Below are positions 33,207 through 48,849 of a DNA stretch of 53,408 nt, in pieces. Numbering within the stretch: the stretch's first letter is position 1; the number at the start of each line of letters is the position of its first letter. The notes under the pieces were generated by a model, which had not been told where the DNA came from, did no database searches, and saw only the letters and a list, made by a program, of their open reading frames with translations. Position numbers and translations under genes: made by a program. The DNA comes from Saccoglossus kowalevskii (lineage: Eukaryota; Hemichordata; Enteropneusta; Harrimaniidae). The stretch covers positions 26,550 through 79,957 of the forward strand of contig NW_003138322.1 in the NCBI RefSeq assembly GCF_000003605.2. The letters run 5' to 3'.

Positions 33207-34911
33207 GACCCGATAATGTAACAATTACAGATAATGTATGTAATATATTGTAATAGAAACTGACAATGTAACAACTCGCAGCCAAAAAAAGGCAACCGAT
33301 AATGCATCAACAAATAACTGATAATGTAATATATTGTTTTTCAACCGATTATTTTGCGGTATTTATTTCAATAAATACCGGCAGTTCATGATTGCCGAAT
33401 GCGATTAAAGTATCATGTGTCTGTCATTATTTTTTATGTATTTTATATGTAATAAATACTATTTCAAATAATGTCAGTCACTTTCAGCTTTGTTAATTAT
33501 ACATTGTATATTTTGATAGTTACCCGGAATAATTGTTTGAAGTGTGAGTTTACTTCATGCAAATGCATTTTGGGTAATGCTGACTTCCTGTCATTATGCA
33601 TTGTTTGAGGTGTTGATGCTGTCTTTGTTTCTTGATTTTTGTATCTAGGCAAATTGTGACCTTTGCAATGAGAGCTATTTATGCTATCCAACCTGTCCTG
33701 TGTTGGTGAGCCCCCTTAACTTTATTGAAAATGAGCAGAGCTTTAGTAAATAAAGTCAATAAATGTCACGAGATGCAGTGCCGCTTAAACATGATGCGCC
33801 ATCTAATCTTCACAAAATCCCTTATGCGTTTCTTATTATCACATAGCAGATTAAACGAAAAATTTAAATTGTATTTGAAAATTTTACATAGTCGCTTTAG
33901 TATTCTTACATGCTATGTTCCGAGTCTGTTGGCGTAGTGGTCTAACCCCGAACCCGTGTTGGACTCTTCAAGTGGTGATTCGTTCTGGGTTCAATCTACA
34001 ACCAATCCCAATCTGAGTGGACAAACAATGTGCGGATGGCAGCTTATTGTTGACTGAAATACGTACAGGACCGAAATGATTGTATTTCAACACTTTCAAT
34101 ATTTACAATTTGTGCTGTTCGCATGCAGGTTTCTAAATTGTGGCAAGTTATTCAAGCATCCCCCATTGTACGTGCGATATCATGAGTACAATTTACTGTC
34201 TTATGTTAGAGAAAGACGAACAGTATTGCAGTAACTAGTAGTAACATACAATCACATGTCCGCTTATTTATAGTAAAATAGAACTATTAATCATTCCGAC
34301 ACATCGAGCTTGAGTGGGTGTGTGAGGGGCCGATATCATACAATACATGATGTGTATACAATATCCCCAAATTTCCAAAAGATTAATCGTTACACAAAAG
34401 TTTACTTCTTTTTATACTCTCTCAAAATGGTCTTCCATATTTTCTTGGGAGGCCGGGATATCCCGTAACCAATCCTTGTACACGAGGATATGCAGTTAAT
34501 ACCAGCAAGCTGGACGTGTCCCTTAAAGTATAAGGGAACTTCAGTAATATTGTTAATTAAAATGTAGCTATAAATTTCAAATAAATTGTTATTCCACATC
34601 TTTCTAGAAAATGCGAACAATTTCAATGGATCACTTTTGCAGCTATACATATCATTACATCATCGGTTCTCATCTTGTTGCGTTATCAGATGAAAACAAA
34701 TATATTACATTATCAGTTATTTTGTGTTAAATTATCGGTTGAAAAAATTCTGATTCCTTATCGGTTCTTTTTTTTTACATTATCGGTTGCCTTTTTTGTT
34801 ACTTTGATGGTTGTGTGTTGTTACATTATCGGTTTTATAAACATATCGGTTAATTCGTCTTACATTGTCGGTTAATGCTCTATTGTCAGGAATTTATCAC
34901 ACTACCGGGTC
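33207..34911 (+). mobile_element. Non-autonomous DNA-transposon-like element, copy 1 of an inverted pair
   Basis: The ends GACCCGATAATGTAACAATT (33207-33226) and, reversed, GACCCGGTAGTGTGATAAATT (34911 leftward) are imperfect terminal inverted repeats. Next to each end is an array of a short motif: AACCGATAATGTAA-type, about five times at 33207-33330, and its complement TTACATTATCGGTT-type, about ten times at 34660-34880. The interior (33370-34650) is shared in reverse with 36280-38335 and has no long open frame. The layout resembles elements with multiple subterminal transposase-binding repeats. No transposase is present. Confidence 0.75.
33922..34000 (+). other. tRNA-like pol III promoter relic (A and B box)
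   Basis: TGGCGTAGTGG at 33930-33940 is a near-perfect internal A box, and GGTTCAATC at about 33988-33996 a good partial B box, spaced as in a tRNA or SINE head. The sequence does not fold as a full tRNA and lies inside the larger element. The second copy (about 37500-37570, reversed) has a damaged A box. It is most likely a tRNA-derived SINE fragment trapped in the element. Confidence 0.45.
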
Positions 34912-35132
34912 TAACACACCACATTATTATGACAGGGTAGCGTACGTTAATATGTAATATATACAATGACACATTAAAATATTGTTTGAGTATATATGTA
35001 TAAGCTCATCAAATGAAGTATCGTATTTATGACATTCTTGGGAATAAATAATTACGTTAATTAATCGCTAGATAATTAGATACTAATTAAACGCTTAATG
35101 CAAAGATGAGCTTTCATGTTTTGTGCTAGACG

Positions 35133-35166
<34 letters not shown>

Positions 35167-36100
35167 AACTAGAAAACTAGTTTTAGCAGATTTGACATAT
35201 AATAACTTTTTACAAAGTAAAATAACGGCAGATGCGACCATGCATCTGTTTACTACTAATATCGTGGTTTTATCCTACTTAGTCGATGACAAATATGTTA
35301 TTTAACTGGTACACGCAAAGTTGTACTGTATTCATAAATTGATATGTATTAGTGGAAGTGGAACTAGATTAAATTAATGTAACCCTTTTGCTAAATTGTG
35401 GTTTCATACAGAACAGAATTATTTAATGTTGGGAGAATCTTTGGCTGCGGAATATTGTATGTATAATTGTCCCTAATTGGTCGATATCAACAGCGAGTCA
35501 ACATAACATTATAGTTCGCGTGCCTATTATTGTATTCTGTATGTGGGCTAAATAGTATCCTCAATAGTGGAATTGACTATAAGTGCGTTCCGCTATTCGA
35601 GATCCCTCCAACTGGTTATCACAGATCATTTAACCCACGGTATATTCAGTTTCAATTGAGAATGCTCATGATTCAGATTTAAAATCAGGTTTCAATGTAT
35701 CCACACATCTTGTAATATTTGTAGTATGTTTTCAGGCATTATGGTTAAATTCATTTGTTTATTGCATTATTAGCAGATCATGTATTTGAAGATGGGGCAA
35801 CGCGATGAGAAAAACCATAGTCAATCCCATCATTCAAGCCAACAATCCCACTCATGGTCTGTTATCATACAATAATTAGTAATGATAAGTGCTGCATTTA
35901 TTACAATTCTGCGAGCTGACAAATTGAATTTATGCACAGTGGTATGCAAACAGAGTAACTCAAATGTACACAACACCAACCAAAAGATACCCATGTCAAA
36001 AGAGACAGTTTAAGAACTAAAACCATTATTATACTGCTGGTTATCATTCACCCCATCTACAAACACATGATCTGGCAATCATGCAATAACAAATTAATGT
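34912..36100. other. Spacer between the inverted transposon copies
   Basis: AT-rich DNA without recognisable genes. It contains a (CAA)n microsatellite at about 35129-35166. Confidence 0.5.
35129..35166. repeat. (CAA)n microsatellite
   Basis: About twelve uninterrupted CAA units. Confidence 0.95.
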
Positions 36101-36715
36101 AATAAATTCCTGGTATGCAATGAAAATCGATAATGTAACAACACGCAACGAATAGTGTAACAAAAATAGGCAACAGATTTTTTTCAACCGATAATTTTAC
36201 ACAAAATAACTTATAATATTTTTCTATTATCTTATAACACAACAAAATGACAACCGATAATGTAATAATATGTATAGCTGCAAAAGTGAATGCATTAAAA
36301 GTATTCGCATTTTCCAGAATGATACGGAATATGCTTTATTTTATAACATCCTATCAAAACATAAATTATTTGAATTTTTAGCGGCACTTTAATTAAAAAT
36401 ATTGTTGAAGTTCCCTTATACTTATATATATTAACTGCATATCCTCGTGTACATGGATTGGTTATGAGGTTGTCATTAAGTTTCGGCCTCCCAAGAAAAT
36501 ATAGAAGACCATTTTGAGAGGGTGTAAAAAGAGATTAAATTTTGTGAAACGACTGATCTTTTGAAAACTTTGTTGATATTGTATACACAACATCTATCGT
36601 GTGATATCGCCTCTTCACATACCCATACGTGCAGGTCTTATTGTAGTTGTAATGCCACACATTGGATTACATTTTTAATATAGTTTAAATAACTTCTTAT
36701 ATAGTTGCTATATAG

Positions 36716-36741
36716 AACGCATTCCTATATAGGATTGCGTT
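36716..36741. repeat. Short palindrome
   Basis: AACGCATTCCTATATAGGATTGCGTT is nearly a perfect palindrome (13-bp arms, one mismatch, no loop). It lies just before the assembly gap, so the gap may reflect local inverted-repeat structure. Confidence 0.6.
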
Positions 36742-36836
36742 TTAATTGGAGTATAATTAAACTCAATTACAATGCAATACAAAGTAGAATGGCGTTTCAA
36801 TTAAGTTTAATTAAATAAAAGTTTAATATCCCGTGA

Positions 36837-37025
36837 NNNNNNNNNNNNNNNNNNNNNNNNNNNNNNNNNNNNNNNNNNNNNNNNNNNNNNNNNNNNNNNN
36901 NNNNNNNNNNNNNNNNNNNNNNNNNNNNNNNNNNNNNNNNNNNNNNNNNNNNNNNNNNNNNNNNNNNNNNNNNNNNNNNNNNNNNNNNNNNNNNNNNNNN
37001 NNNNNNNNNNNNNNNNNNNNNNNNN
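36837..37025. other. Assembly gap (Ns)
   Basis: 189 consecutive unknown bases inside the second transposon copy. Nothing can be said about their content. Confidence 1.
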
Positions 37026-38339
37026 GAAAATTTGACTTAAATTCGATTAAATATTAATATGAATTATGAAACATTGTGAGTCCCACTAGTGGGGCTCCTA
37101 TTGTACAAAAGGTTCCAATTTCTTGGTGTATATCCGGACCACTAGCTCCACTTCTACTTCTATACAAACACACTCAAGCTTGACCGTACATATAAGACGT
37201 AATAGAGGCGTGTCGGAATGTTTAATAGTTCTATTTTACTATAAATAAGCGGACATGTAATTGTATGTTACTACTAGTTACAATAATGTTTGTCTTTCTA
37301 AGACAGTAAATTGTACTCATGATATCGCACGTACAATGGAGGATGCGTGAATAACTTGCCACAATTTAGAAACCTGTATGCGAACAGCACAAAGTGTAAA
37401 TATTTCGGCGAGTGTTGAAATACTATCATTTCGGTTCTGTACGTATTTCAGTCAACATGCACAATAATATTGGGAGTTTGTTGCATATTGAAAGCAGAAT
37501 GAATCACCACTTGAAGAATTCGACACGGATTCGGGGTTAGACCACCACGGAAACAGACTCGGAACATGGCAGGTAAGAATACTAAAGCTACATTTTTAAA
37601 TTTGCAAATACAATTTTCGTGAGTGATCCGCTATGTAGTAATAAGAAACGCACTAGGGATTGTGTAAATGTTTGTGAAGATTAGATGGCGCACCATGTTT
37701 TAGCGTCACAGTATCACGTGATTTTGATTGACTTTAATGACAAAAATAATTTTCAATAAAGTTAAGGGGGCTCACCAATTCAAAAGTATGTGGAGGACGA
37801 CGCAACATTGCAATGTTTAACTTTACCCTATATTATCGTCTAATAATGTCTAAGTTAGAAATCTTCGTTTGTTCAACTATTGGGGATGTTCGTTTTTCGC
37901 CGATATTATCAATAATATTGACAATACTGTGTAAGTCACGATGCCATTTTAAACTGAAATACAGGGCAAATTGGGTAGCATACATAGCTCTCATTGCAAA
38001 GGTCACAATTTGATACAGAAATCCAGAAACAAAGGCAGCATCAATACCTCAAGCAATGCATTATGACAAGAAGTCAGCATTACCCAAAATGCATTTGCAT
38101 AAAGTAAACTCACACTTCAAACAATGATTCCAGATAACTATCAAAACATATATATATTTAACAAAGCAGAAAGTGACATTGTTTGAAATAGTATTACATA
38201 TAAAACCTAAACAATACATACAAAATAATGACAGAGACATAATGCTTTAATCGCATTGGGCAATCATGAACCGCCGGTATCTATTGAAATAAATACATCA
38301 TGTGGTGGTGTATGCAAATTTACATGAAATATTATTTTA

Positions 38340-39250
38340 ATTATGATGTATTGACCAGATGAAATTATCATATAACAATAAACTATAATGTAAATGAAAA
38401 TGAATATAATATCAAGTGTTGTACGAGATGTGTATATGTATCAGGTTCTATACACTTAAATAAAAAAATATCGTAATATAACGTACTAGCAAAAGTCGGT
38501 GCGGTTTGAATGAGATGTCTAACATAGACAAACGTGGACGATGTAGATATCTATTAAAAATGAGGGAACGTACAATTTTGAGCAACTTTAGAAGTGGAAC
38601 AGAGGCTAATAAATTGTACGTTGGTAACCTTTGAACTCTTTTTTATATGAAAACCGATTTTGATGCATTTAGCAACATGCGATTCACTTCACACCGACGT
38701 GATATACTACCAAGGTAATGTAATATCCGCATCACCATACAAAGGGTCGTATATAACCACGTCGTCTGCAAATGTTGCATATAATAAATAAAAATTGTGA
38801 CAATGCATCTCGTACCGTTTAAGCGGGAAGGGGATCATAATATATTCTTTTCAAACAATCTGTCCACAAAAAGCGATATTGGTAGCCAGGAAAATTAAGG
38901 AGTTAAAATAGGAGTCGTGGCGCGACACAAGAACAGAAAAGCTACCACCACAAGGTAACCCATGTCAAATAAGCAGTAAATATGCATACACGATCATGTG
39001 ATATGCTAATTACAATTTTTTCAGTTTTCTAAACGACACCCGGTTAATTTAGTAGTTTTGTAGGCTTATTAACAGCATGCAGTTTCGTATTGTGCATGAT
39101 TGCAAAAAAAAAACTTTTTAGTTTAGTTGCCTATTGAAACAGAAATTAATATACTCTTCAAATATATATTTTGACATCTAACATGTGGAATCTAATTTTT
39201 GGCCAACGTAATAACCCCCGTGTGGACAAAAAGTGGAGAAATACTAATAT
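38340..39250. other. Intergenic, no recognised gene
   Basis: AT-rich, no open frame worth reporting and no repeat noticed. Confidence 0.4.
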
Positions 39251-39259
39251 TTAATGGTA

Positions 39260-39654
39260 ATGCCCCTGACCCACTTCTAGTTGTCAGATCTAGATGAAAT
39301 TTTGCATGTGTAATGATTTACATGGGGTTTATGGGGTAGCTGCAAAAATCAGCTCTGAACTAATTGTGGTTTATGATTTACAGGTTTTTGATTTACACGT
39401 AGTTCTTTTGTATTTGAAAGGACGCACACCAAAGGAGACTTTTAATTTAATGAAAGAAACTTATGTCCCATTATATGACCTTGTAAAACGCTGGCATCGT
39501 GAATTCAACCTGGAGTGTTCTACAAAAACGAAGTCCAGAGCGGCATCAAACGATGTGATAAATGCATAACTCTGGGTGGTTCCTATGTAGAGAAAGACTA
39601 ATAACTGTGCCAAGTTTCATTAATCTCCTGCTATCGGAAATGGGTCAGGGGCAT
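39260..39654 (+). mobile_element. Internally deleted mariner-like element with transposase HTH remnant
   Basis: The ends ATGCCCCTGACCCA (39260) and TGGGTCAGGGGCAT (ending 39654) are perfect 14-bp inverted repeats flanked by TA on both sides, the mariner target duplication; weaker pairing extends about 30 bp further in. Inside, the frame 39294-39569 ends with LKGRTPKETFNLMKETYVP and then LVKRWHREFN, which matches the N-terminal helix-turn-helix of mariner-family transposases (T-P-K-E-x-x-x-x-M-K and V-x-R-W-x-x-E-F). The catalytic DDD/DDE domain is absent, so at 395 bp the element cannot move itself. Confidence 0.75.
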
Positions 39655-39659
39655 TACAT

Positions 39660-42600
39660 ATTGAACGCCCCTCGTAGGTTCCGATAACAAATTGACGGTC
39701 TCCTGGTGATTCCATCTGTCTGTGGTGCTGTTAGTCGCTCAAATGTTCAGTTTTTTTGTATTTTAACCCTTTACTTGATCAATGGCCACCAATAAAACTA
39801 AAGGGTATTTGTGTAACAAAGCCAGCTCAATCTACCAACCAAGTTCATCAATATTGTAAGAGTATTGAAGCTCAAGCACTGAGCTCGTTACCCCCACGCC
39901 GCCGTGTCGTTTCGCATCGACGCGTCGGATAATATGTACAAATCCTCTGTGTGTGTTTTTCACTGTTTAAACAATCGCCTTACAAACCCCTAAGTTCATC
40001 TACTGAATAGTGAGAATTTCGTCGCAATTCGACTAAATTTAATACGTTTTTTTCTTATGAGTATGTTACAACAAAAATGATACCACTATGTCGGTGTCTA
40101 GTGGCTTATGTCTGTATGTATTATAAAGCTTTGATATTCTTTTCTAAACACGCAAACACAAAATCTGTGTTTATTATTATTTTACGAAAAGACGAAATCA
40201 TTCTCAGTGTTGAATATGAAACAATTGCAGACACTAACATAACATACATAGTAATGCTTTTGAAAATGTTAAATACGAACGTACCACCGTCACCGACACA
40301 AATATGATTATGTTAGCATGTTTGTATTTTCAGAATGCTACGCTTTACAGACACTTGCTCTCACGTAGTAATATCAGGATTGTTTTATAAAAAAAATAAT
40401 ACTACAAATATACTTACATGTCAACAGAATGACCGTCAATACTTGTACTTTGAAGTATAATAATAAAACATAAATTCCAACAACATACGTATGTAAATCC
40501 CATGTAACTCCGGTTTAATTGCACAGCTTGTTGTTCATTAAATCTTTGTATTATATGTGTTACTACTATTAGTCGTTCAACTGTTTTTATCGTTTCGTTG
40601 AAAATGTGCGCAACCATCGAAATAGTTACTTGAGTGTCAACATATGCGCGTGATAACCAGTAATTATATGACCTAAATAAGGGTGATACTGATTCAAAGT
40701 CTGCGTGTTTTCAATGGATGTGACTTTTTCTAGTGTTTTGTAACGGTTGTACTATTCACAATCTGCCGTTTAAAAATTCTATAAATGAAAGAAATATGTC
40801 TCTCCATGACATTTTCTCTCTACAAATGTATTTGTTTCATTTGTGACAGTGTGCCGTCAAAGCAGATATGACGCGCCACAGACACGCACAGATTTGCTGT
40901 GCTAATTTACTGGAGCGTCATAAACCACTACAATAAACTGATAAGTTTCAAGATTAATATTAGGTGTTTACACATTACATTGCTAACACTAGACTAGGAA
41001 CATTTTATAAACTTAAAATATACGATTTTGAAAACCATTACATAATTGTTCTAGAATATTATCCATCTTTTGTTTTACCCATGGTGACATTGTGCTGTAT
41101 GAAATAACGCTGCCTAATACAAGATACTTTAAGGGTGTGAACCCAACATATTTATAATATAATATATAATAAGTCATGGACTCAACCGACACATTCGCAA
41201 CTGGGATTCGTAGAATTAATTAAAATGTTAATTCAGGAATTCCACACAATATATCATACTGGTAAATACTGGTTAAAAACTATTTTTTTATGCTACTCCC
41301 TTTTGGGTAATGGTAACTCCCTCTCTTACAACTGGAATATAAGTTACTATACGTGTTGCTGATAAAGGAATATTAGGACATTGATGGATATAGTAACTGA
41401 TTGCTAAGAGAGCTAGTTTGGTTACAGTCTCTAACTAATTTCACTGCGGGTTGCAGTACAGAAAATCCCAAATGCCCGGCAACGCGATAACATCATCAAA
41501 GTATAATGTTTTAACAACAGCTTGCGAGCATCGGTGACAGCCACACAGAAATATTAATTATGCTTAGTGAAAATGCTAAAAATGTGGAAAGCTCATGGTG
41601 TCCTATTTTATCATAATCAGACGAACACTACATGGATTCATTCATTACCCCTGTGACCAGAGTAATACTACTATGTTCAATGTAGATGAACGTGTAACTG
41701 TCAAGTTACGTAAACGGTAAAATCATTTTACATTGATGCCTTTTGTTAAAAGTTATTTCTATCGCTGTTGACGTCAACCCTGTACATAAAGAATGTCAAC
41801 AATATATGTGTCGCTCTAAGCTGTCTCGCAAAGCTTACATATACACATATTCATAACGTTGTATTTTCATTTGATAATTCATATGATTTACATTTTACAC
41901 AATTACATATACGATATTTATTGTTGTTACGTCAACAATTTGTTGCTGCCAATATATCAGACCGATTGTCATTATATTTGAACATACACCGCTTTTTTCT
42001 AGAGCCTTACCTACCTTTCTTACCTGGTGTATAACAACGTGTTATAGAAAACAAAGGCAGTCACTACTGTCCTTGCTGGGACTGGAGCACGTGGTAATTG
42101 TTGTTTCCAGTCTTTGGATGGCTTGATCAGTTTCGGTCAAAAACCTTGATGACATCTTCCATTGATGAGTTACTGATATGTAACAGTACCTTCAAAGCAT
42201 AGCGATGTAGTTTTTCCTGTCAGAAAATGAAGTATCATCAACAGCCGGAGAGCATCCGAAATAGCACAACGAAATATTATCTGTTGAGTTAAGTGTTAAA
42301 AGTGAAAACAGTTGGACTAACAGCTCCAAATCTTAATATAAACATGTATGAAGTACTTTGGCTTTGGTGTTGTAAAATTACACATTAGTGAACCAATATA
42401 TTTCAATGTTTAAGAAGGAAAAATGAGTCGCGAGGCTACTTCATGTCTCTTACGCCCCTCACAGGTAATTTAACAAGAGCAAAAGTTCTATCTCTGGTAT
42501 GTCGATATACGGTAGCATGTTTTTTATTAAATTGAATATATGCTTCTTTTTTAAGGTTTCGGTAATTGCGAAACCCCTCAAAGATCTGACCCGATGTCCA

Positions 42601-43650
42601 TATAAACCAAGTTCAAATCTCTTTTAAGCTACATCCAATCACAGCTGACCTTTTATATTTGCCGAAGGCGCGCTCATTGAAAAAAAAAATAACAAACTAT
42701 TGTACTAGTGTATGACAAAAACAGATTGTGTTGTATGGCGTTATTTTTTTTTTTTTTTTGAAAACAAGTGAGAAGTTCGGGTTGCGCCAATAAATTGATG
42801 AGAAACTGTTTTATGTTTATGATTGCTCCACTCCAAAATGTCCCACCACCACGAAAATGATATCAAATGTAGCTGAGCTGTGAGAAAGTGTCAGTTTCTC
42901 GCTCTAGTGTCATTTGTTTGCAGTTCACTTTTCAGATTGGCAAACTCTTAGAGGAATCTTCCTGTATCTTATATTTATTGAATATTCATTTCATTTCATA
43001 CACATATGTGTACACTTCCTGACATACAGTTCGCCAGCCAAGGTTCGTTTATTCAGTCACCGCCTCATAATTCTGAGGCTTCTACTTTACACAAAACACT
43101 GTATAATTATAATGTAAAACAAATCAGCTTAATCCCTTATAAAAAGTTATCGAAATTATGTTGATACATTTAGATAAATATTTGGTATTTACAGTTAGAG
43201 CTTCAATGTCGTAGACGATATTTTGGTCACCTGATAAAAAATGTTCTGATCTTTTTACATTGGTAGAATCCAAATTTATTTGAGTGTTGTTTTGTATCTG
43301 TCTCTGATCACTGCCGCCACCAGGCGCGCTGTATAATGGATTAACTAAATCAGTCAGTAAGGATTTCGTTGATATCTCGTTATATATGCGTTGGTTTACA
43401 TGCATGTGGCGATGGTTTAAGTAATACGAAATAAGATGTATGTAATAAAAACAATTACAACATAATAAAAATATATAGTAAATAATAAATTGAGTTCAAT
43501 TCACGCCATCAGATTTTCATCAGATTGTTTGGAGTATGCCTTCAACTAAAGTAGCTAAAGTAACAATGAAGCACCATGGTAGATATATTTTCATCTAAAT
43601 TTGGTTGATTATTTACTCCCCTTATGATTATTATGTATTACTTTATAAAT
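39660..43650. other. Intergenic, no recognised gene
   Basis: AT-rich. The frames 40077-40307 (+), 40414-40617 (-), 41768-42034 (+) and 43124-43405 (-) have no motif. Homopolymer tracts (A9 near 42681, T18 near 42746) and a small palindrome near 42028 are present. Nothing else is supported. Confidence 0.4.
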
Positions 43651-43658
43651 TATAATTA

Positions 43659-44655
43659 AAATTGGTCGAAGTAGTTTACGAGACTAGAATGGTTTATTAC
43701 ACTTGCGGTCGGCCATTTTATATCAAATCACACAAATACACATTCTTGCCACAGTCGATTAGTCCCATATCAAAGGACTTGGCAGTATAAAACCGCGAGT
43801 CACCAGTTGCCATAATGCTTCATCAGTTTTGCGTTGGGACGTAAGGGCGCCACAGGCAAAACATGTAATACCGCATGTTTGTTGTCTCAAAATATATCGT
43901 CTAATGCCGAACTTAACCACGCGTTAAAATCAAGTTTATAAGTATTGGAAAAAAATCTCGACATTGGTAAAATGCGCTCATAGGTACGATACTAGATTGG
44001 ACGAAACATTCAACGATATCGCACAGTAGACACCAGGAGTATACGTATACAACAGGATCTTTTGAAACAACAACTATCCAGTATCTAAGCACTATCCTCT
44101 AGTTTTGAGCAGTCTTTTACATATTATTTGGTTTGTGGTTTGTATCGGGGATTTTAACCCGGAAGTTTCTTATGAAACAACACAGAAAACTCATAAATAA
44201 TATTTATAACCATAGACAATGTCACATATTTTTAACCAGCATGAAAATAGATAATTCGTTGAATTCATATTAACCATACGAAAATTAGGTGATTTGAATG
44301 TGAATAATTTTAAGCAACTTAAAGTCCCAGCCAAATTTGCCAAAAATTGACTATTTGTTTTTAAATAATCAGACCTATTGATGTGAAGATTACTAGAGAA
44401 TAGTGCTTATTACCAATGTCGAGATTTTTTTCCAATACTTATAAACTGATTTTGAAGCGTGATTAAGTTCGACATTAGACGATATATTTTGAGACAACAA
44501 ACATGCGGTATTACATTTTTGTCTGTGGCGCCCTTACGTCCCAATGCAAGGCTGATGAAACATTACGGCAACTGGCAGTGGTGACTCACGATTTTATACA
44601 GCCGACTGCAAGTGTCATAAACCATTCTAGTCTCGTAAACTACTTCGACCAATTT
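43659..44655. mobile_element. Fold-back element, about 1 kb with long inverted arms
   Basis: The left arm 43659-43970 (AATTGGTCGAAGTAGTTTAC ... ATTGGTAA) is the reverse complement of the right arm 44410-44655 (TTACCAATGTCGAG ... CTTCGACCAATT). The left arm carries about 60 extra bases near 43725-43785. Both arms share GTTGGGACGTAAGGGCGCCA and GCGGTATTACAT-type blocks in opposite orientation. The middle 440 bp is AT-rich and non-coding. Long arms with a short non-coding centre fit a Foldback or long-TIR MITE. The frame 44503-44712 (+) lies within the right arm and is a by-product. Confidence 0.85.
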
Positions 44656-44659
44656 AGTA

Positions 44660-45560
44660 CAAGACAACATAATTATTATTTATGCACATTGATTTATTTT
44701 CTGATTTTTTAATGATAAGTGACTATTTTTGCCATCACAAAATAACAGAAAAACAAAATTTTAACATGGCATAGACCATGCCTAATGCCATTCGAGACTG
44801 GTATGAACACGCATATTGGATACCACTACACGTGAGTTTAATTCCGACTGATGTCCTAGATGGTCGATTCACATGTGTTTTCAGCCATTTCATCCCTGGG
44901 GTGGGGCAACAAACATACTTGTTTAAATTACATTGTGTCGAATTGGTCTATTTGTGGATTATACAATTTTGTAAATATATGAGTTGTCTATTTGGATACC
45001 TGGATGTCTTATTATACGTAGATATCTCATTGCTTCTTTTAATATTTGTTCTTCCCATCTGATAAAGCTAATTACTTGTGTAATTGGCCCATTTAGTGCT
45101 CCTGAACTGCTTTAATTAATTTTATTCATCTACTAAAGGCTGCGATTGATTGACGCCAATATATTAATTGGCGATCTGCATAACACTGTCCTAATTTGCA
45201 GTCAAGATGTTTGTCGGTTATAAACGTCTGTGAAGTTTTCAAAGCCAGGTGTATTGTTCTAAATAGGTTTGTGTACACCACATTTTCAATGAGAAACATT
45301 TAGACATGTCATGGGATCTTGGTGCAATCCATACATCATATGCTATTATATACAAACAATATATAAGTAGCATAACATTTGCATAATGAAATGTGCATAT
45401 AACAATTTATCTACTCCAATAGTATAAATCTTTGTTTTCGAAACATCGTAAATAAAGAATAGCAACTATATGAATATTATTATTTTATGGGAGTACATTA
45501 TATGTATAATTTTATAAGTTGTAAAAGTTGAATTACAAAATGAGTGTAGTTGTATATATA
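44660..45560. other. Intergenic, 3' side of the second WSCD-type gene
   Basis: AT-rich. The frame 44778-45062 (+, 94 codons) is hydrophobic toward its end but has no recognisable motif or splice context. Confidence 0.35.
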
Positions 45561-45564
45561 TATA

Positions 45565-47984
<2,420 letters not shown>

Positions 47985-47999
47985 CACCACTGCCTACAC

Positions 48000-48840
48000 A
48001 AGAAGATAATGATTATGTGTGAGACATCCGATGAATCAGCATAATTATTATTGCTCAGTGTTTTTCGTATAGGGCAAATCTACATATAATGTAAGTGTAT
48101 ATAGATATGTGAATGAACCCTGATACAAAACCGTGACAAATCATTATGACCAACCTACCTGTATATACCATGTGACTCGACAGACAGTGTTCATTTAGTG
48201 ATAATGATATGCACAAGTGTAAGATCCGTGCATAATGTGTTTGGACACGGCGGCTTTTACTAATCAGATTGCTACGAGTGCCTAGCTCCTATCGTAGTGT
48301 TTGCCTTAATCTATTGGGATTACCGTGTGTAAAATTGTCAATCAGGAATCAGCTGCAAGACAAACCAAAATTAAACCACTAAATTGTTGTTGCCATGGTA
48401 ACAAGTTAGTATATATTATCATTGTACTTTAGGGATTGATGAACAATAAATTTATGCAACATAGAAAGTACTTATCCAAATAATTGATATTACAAGCCTT
48501 GTAAAAAATGGTGGGACCATCTATGACACAACTTCTGTCTTATAGGCAGAAATATTGATTCTTGTTAACCTTTGTGACGAGAATCAGATGTAGGGAAATC
48601 CAGGCCAAACAATAAAACTACTGAAACATTTATAAATAGGATAAAAACAGAACAATTATTAATTAATAAACTGAAAATTTCACCACATTTCAACAAAATA
48701 TAATAATTAATTTAATTTAATCAGTCAGTTACTTGGTGATGTGTGCTCCAAAACCAACTTTTCTAACTGCCGCAATAAAACATCCATAATTACAAACAAA
48801 TAAACAGTTATTCGAATATATCACTTTATAGAGGGCGCTA
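48000..48840. other. Upstream region of the second WSCD-type gene
   Basis: AT-rich, no recognised gene. Probably holds the promoter and any 5' UTR exon. Confidence 0.35.
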
Positions 48841-48849
48841 TTGCTATGC

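Larger units (their letters stand above)
36105..38335 (-). mobile_element. Non-autonomous DNA-transposon-like element, copy 2 (reversed, gapped)
   Basis: Reverse complement of 33340-34870: shared blocks include ATGGTCTTC-type at 36507, CACGAGGATATGCAGTTAA reversed near 36430, CGGACATGTAATTGTATG near 37251, and CAATAAAGTTAAGGGGGCTC near 37755. It carries the same AACCGATAATGTAA-type subterminal motifs at 36125-36265. It is longer than copy 1 because of extra sequence (about 37790-37990) and is truncated at the far end near 38335. An assembly gap (36837-37025) lies inside it. Confidence 0.75.

Noticed and set aside
36833-37057. Open frame across the N run
   Set aside because: Consists of unknown bases and has no evidential value.
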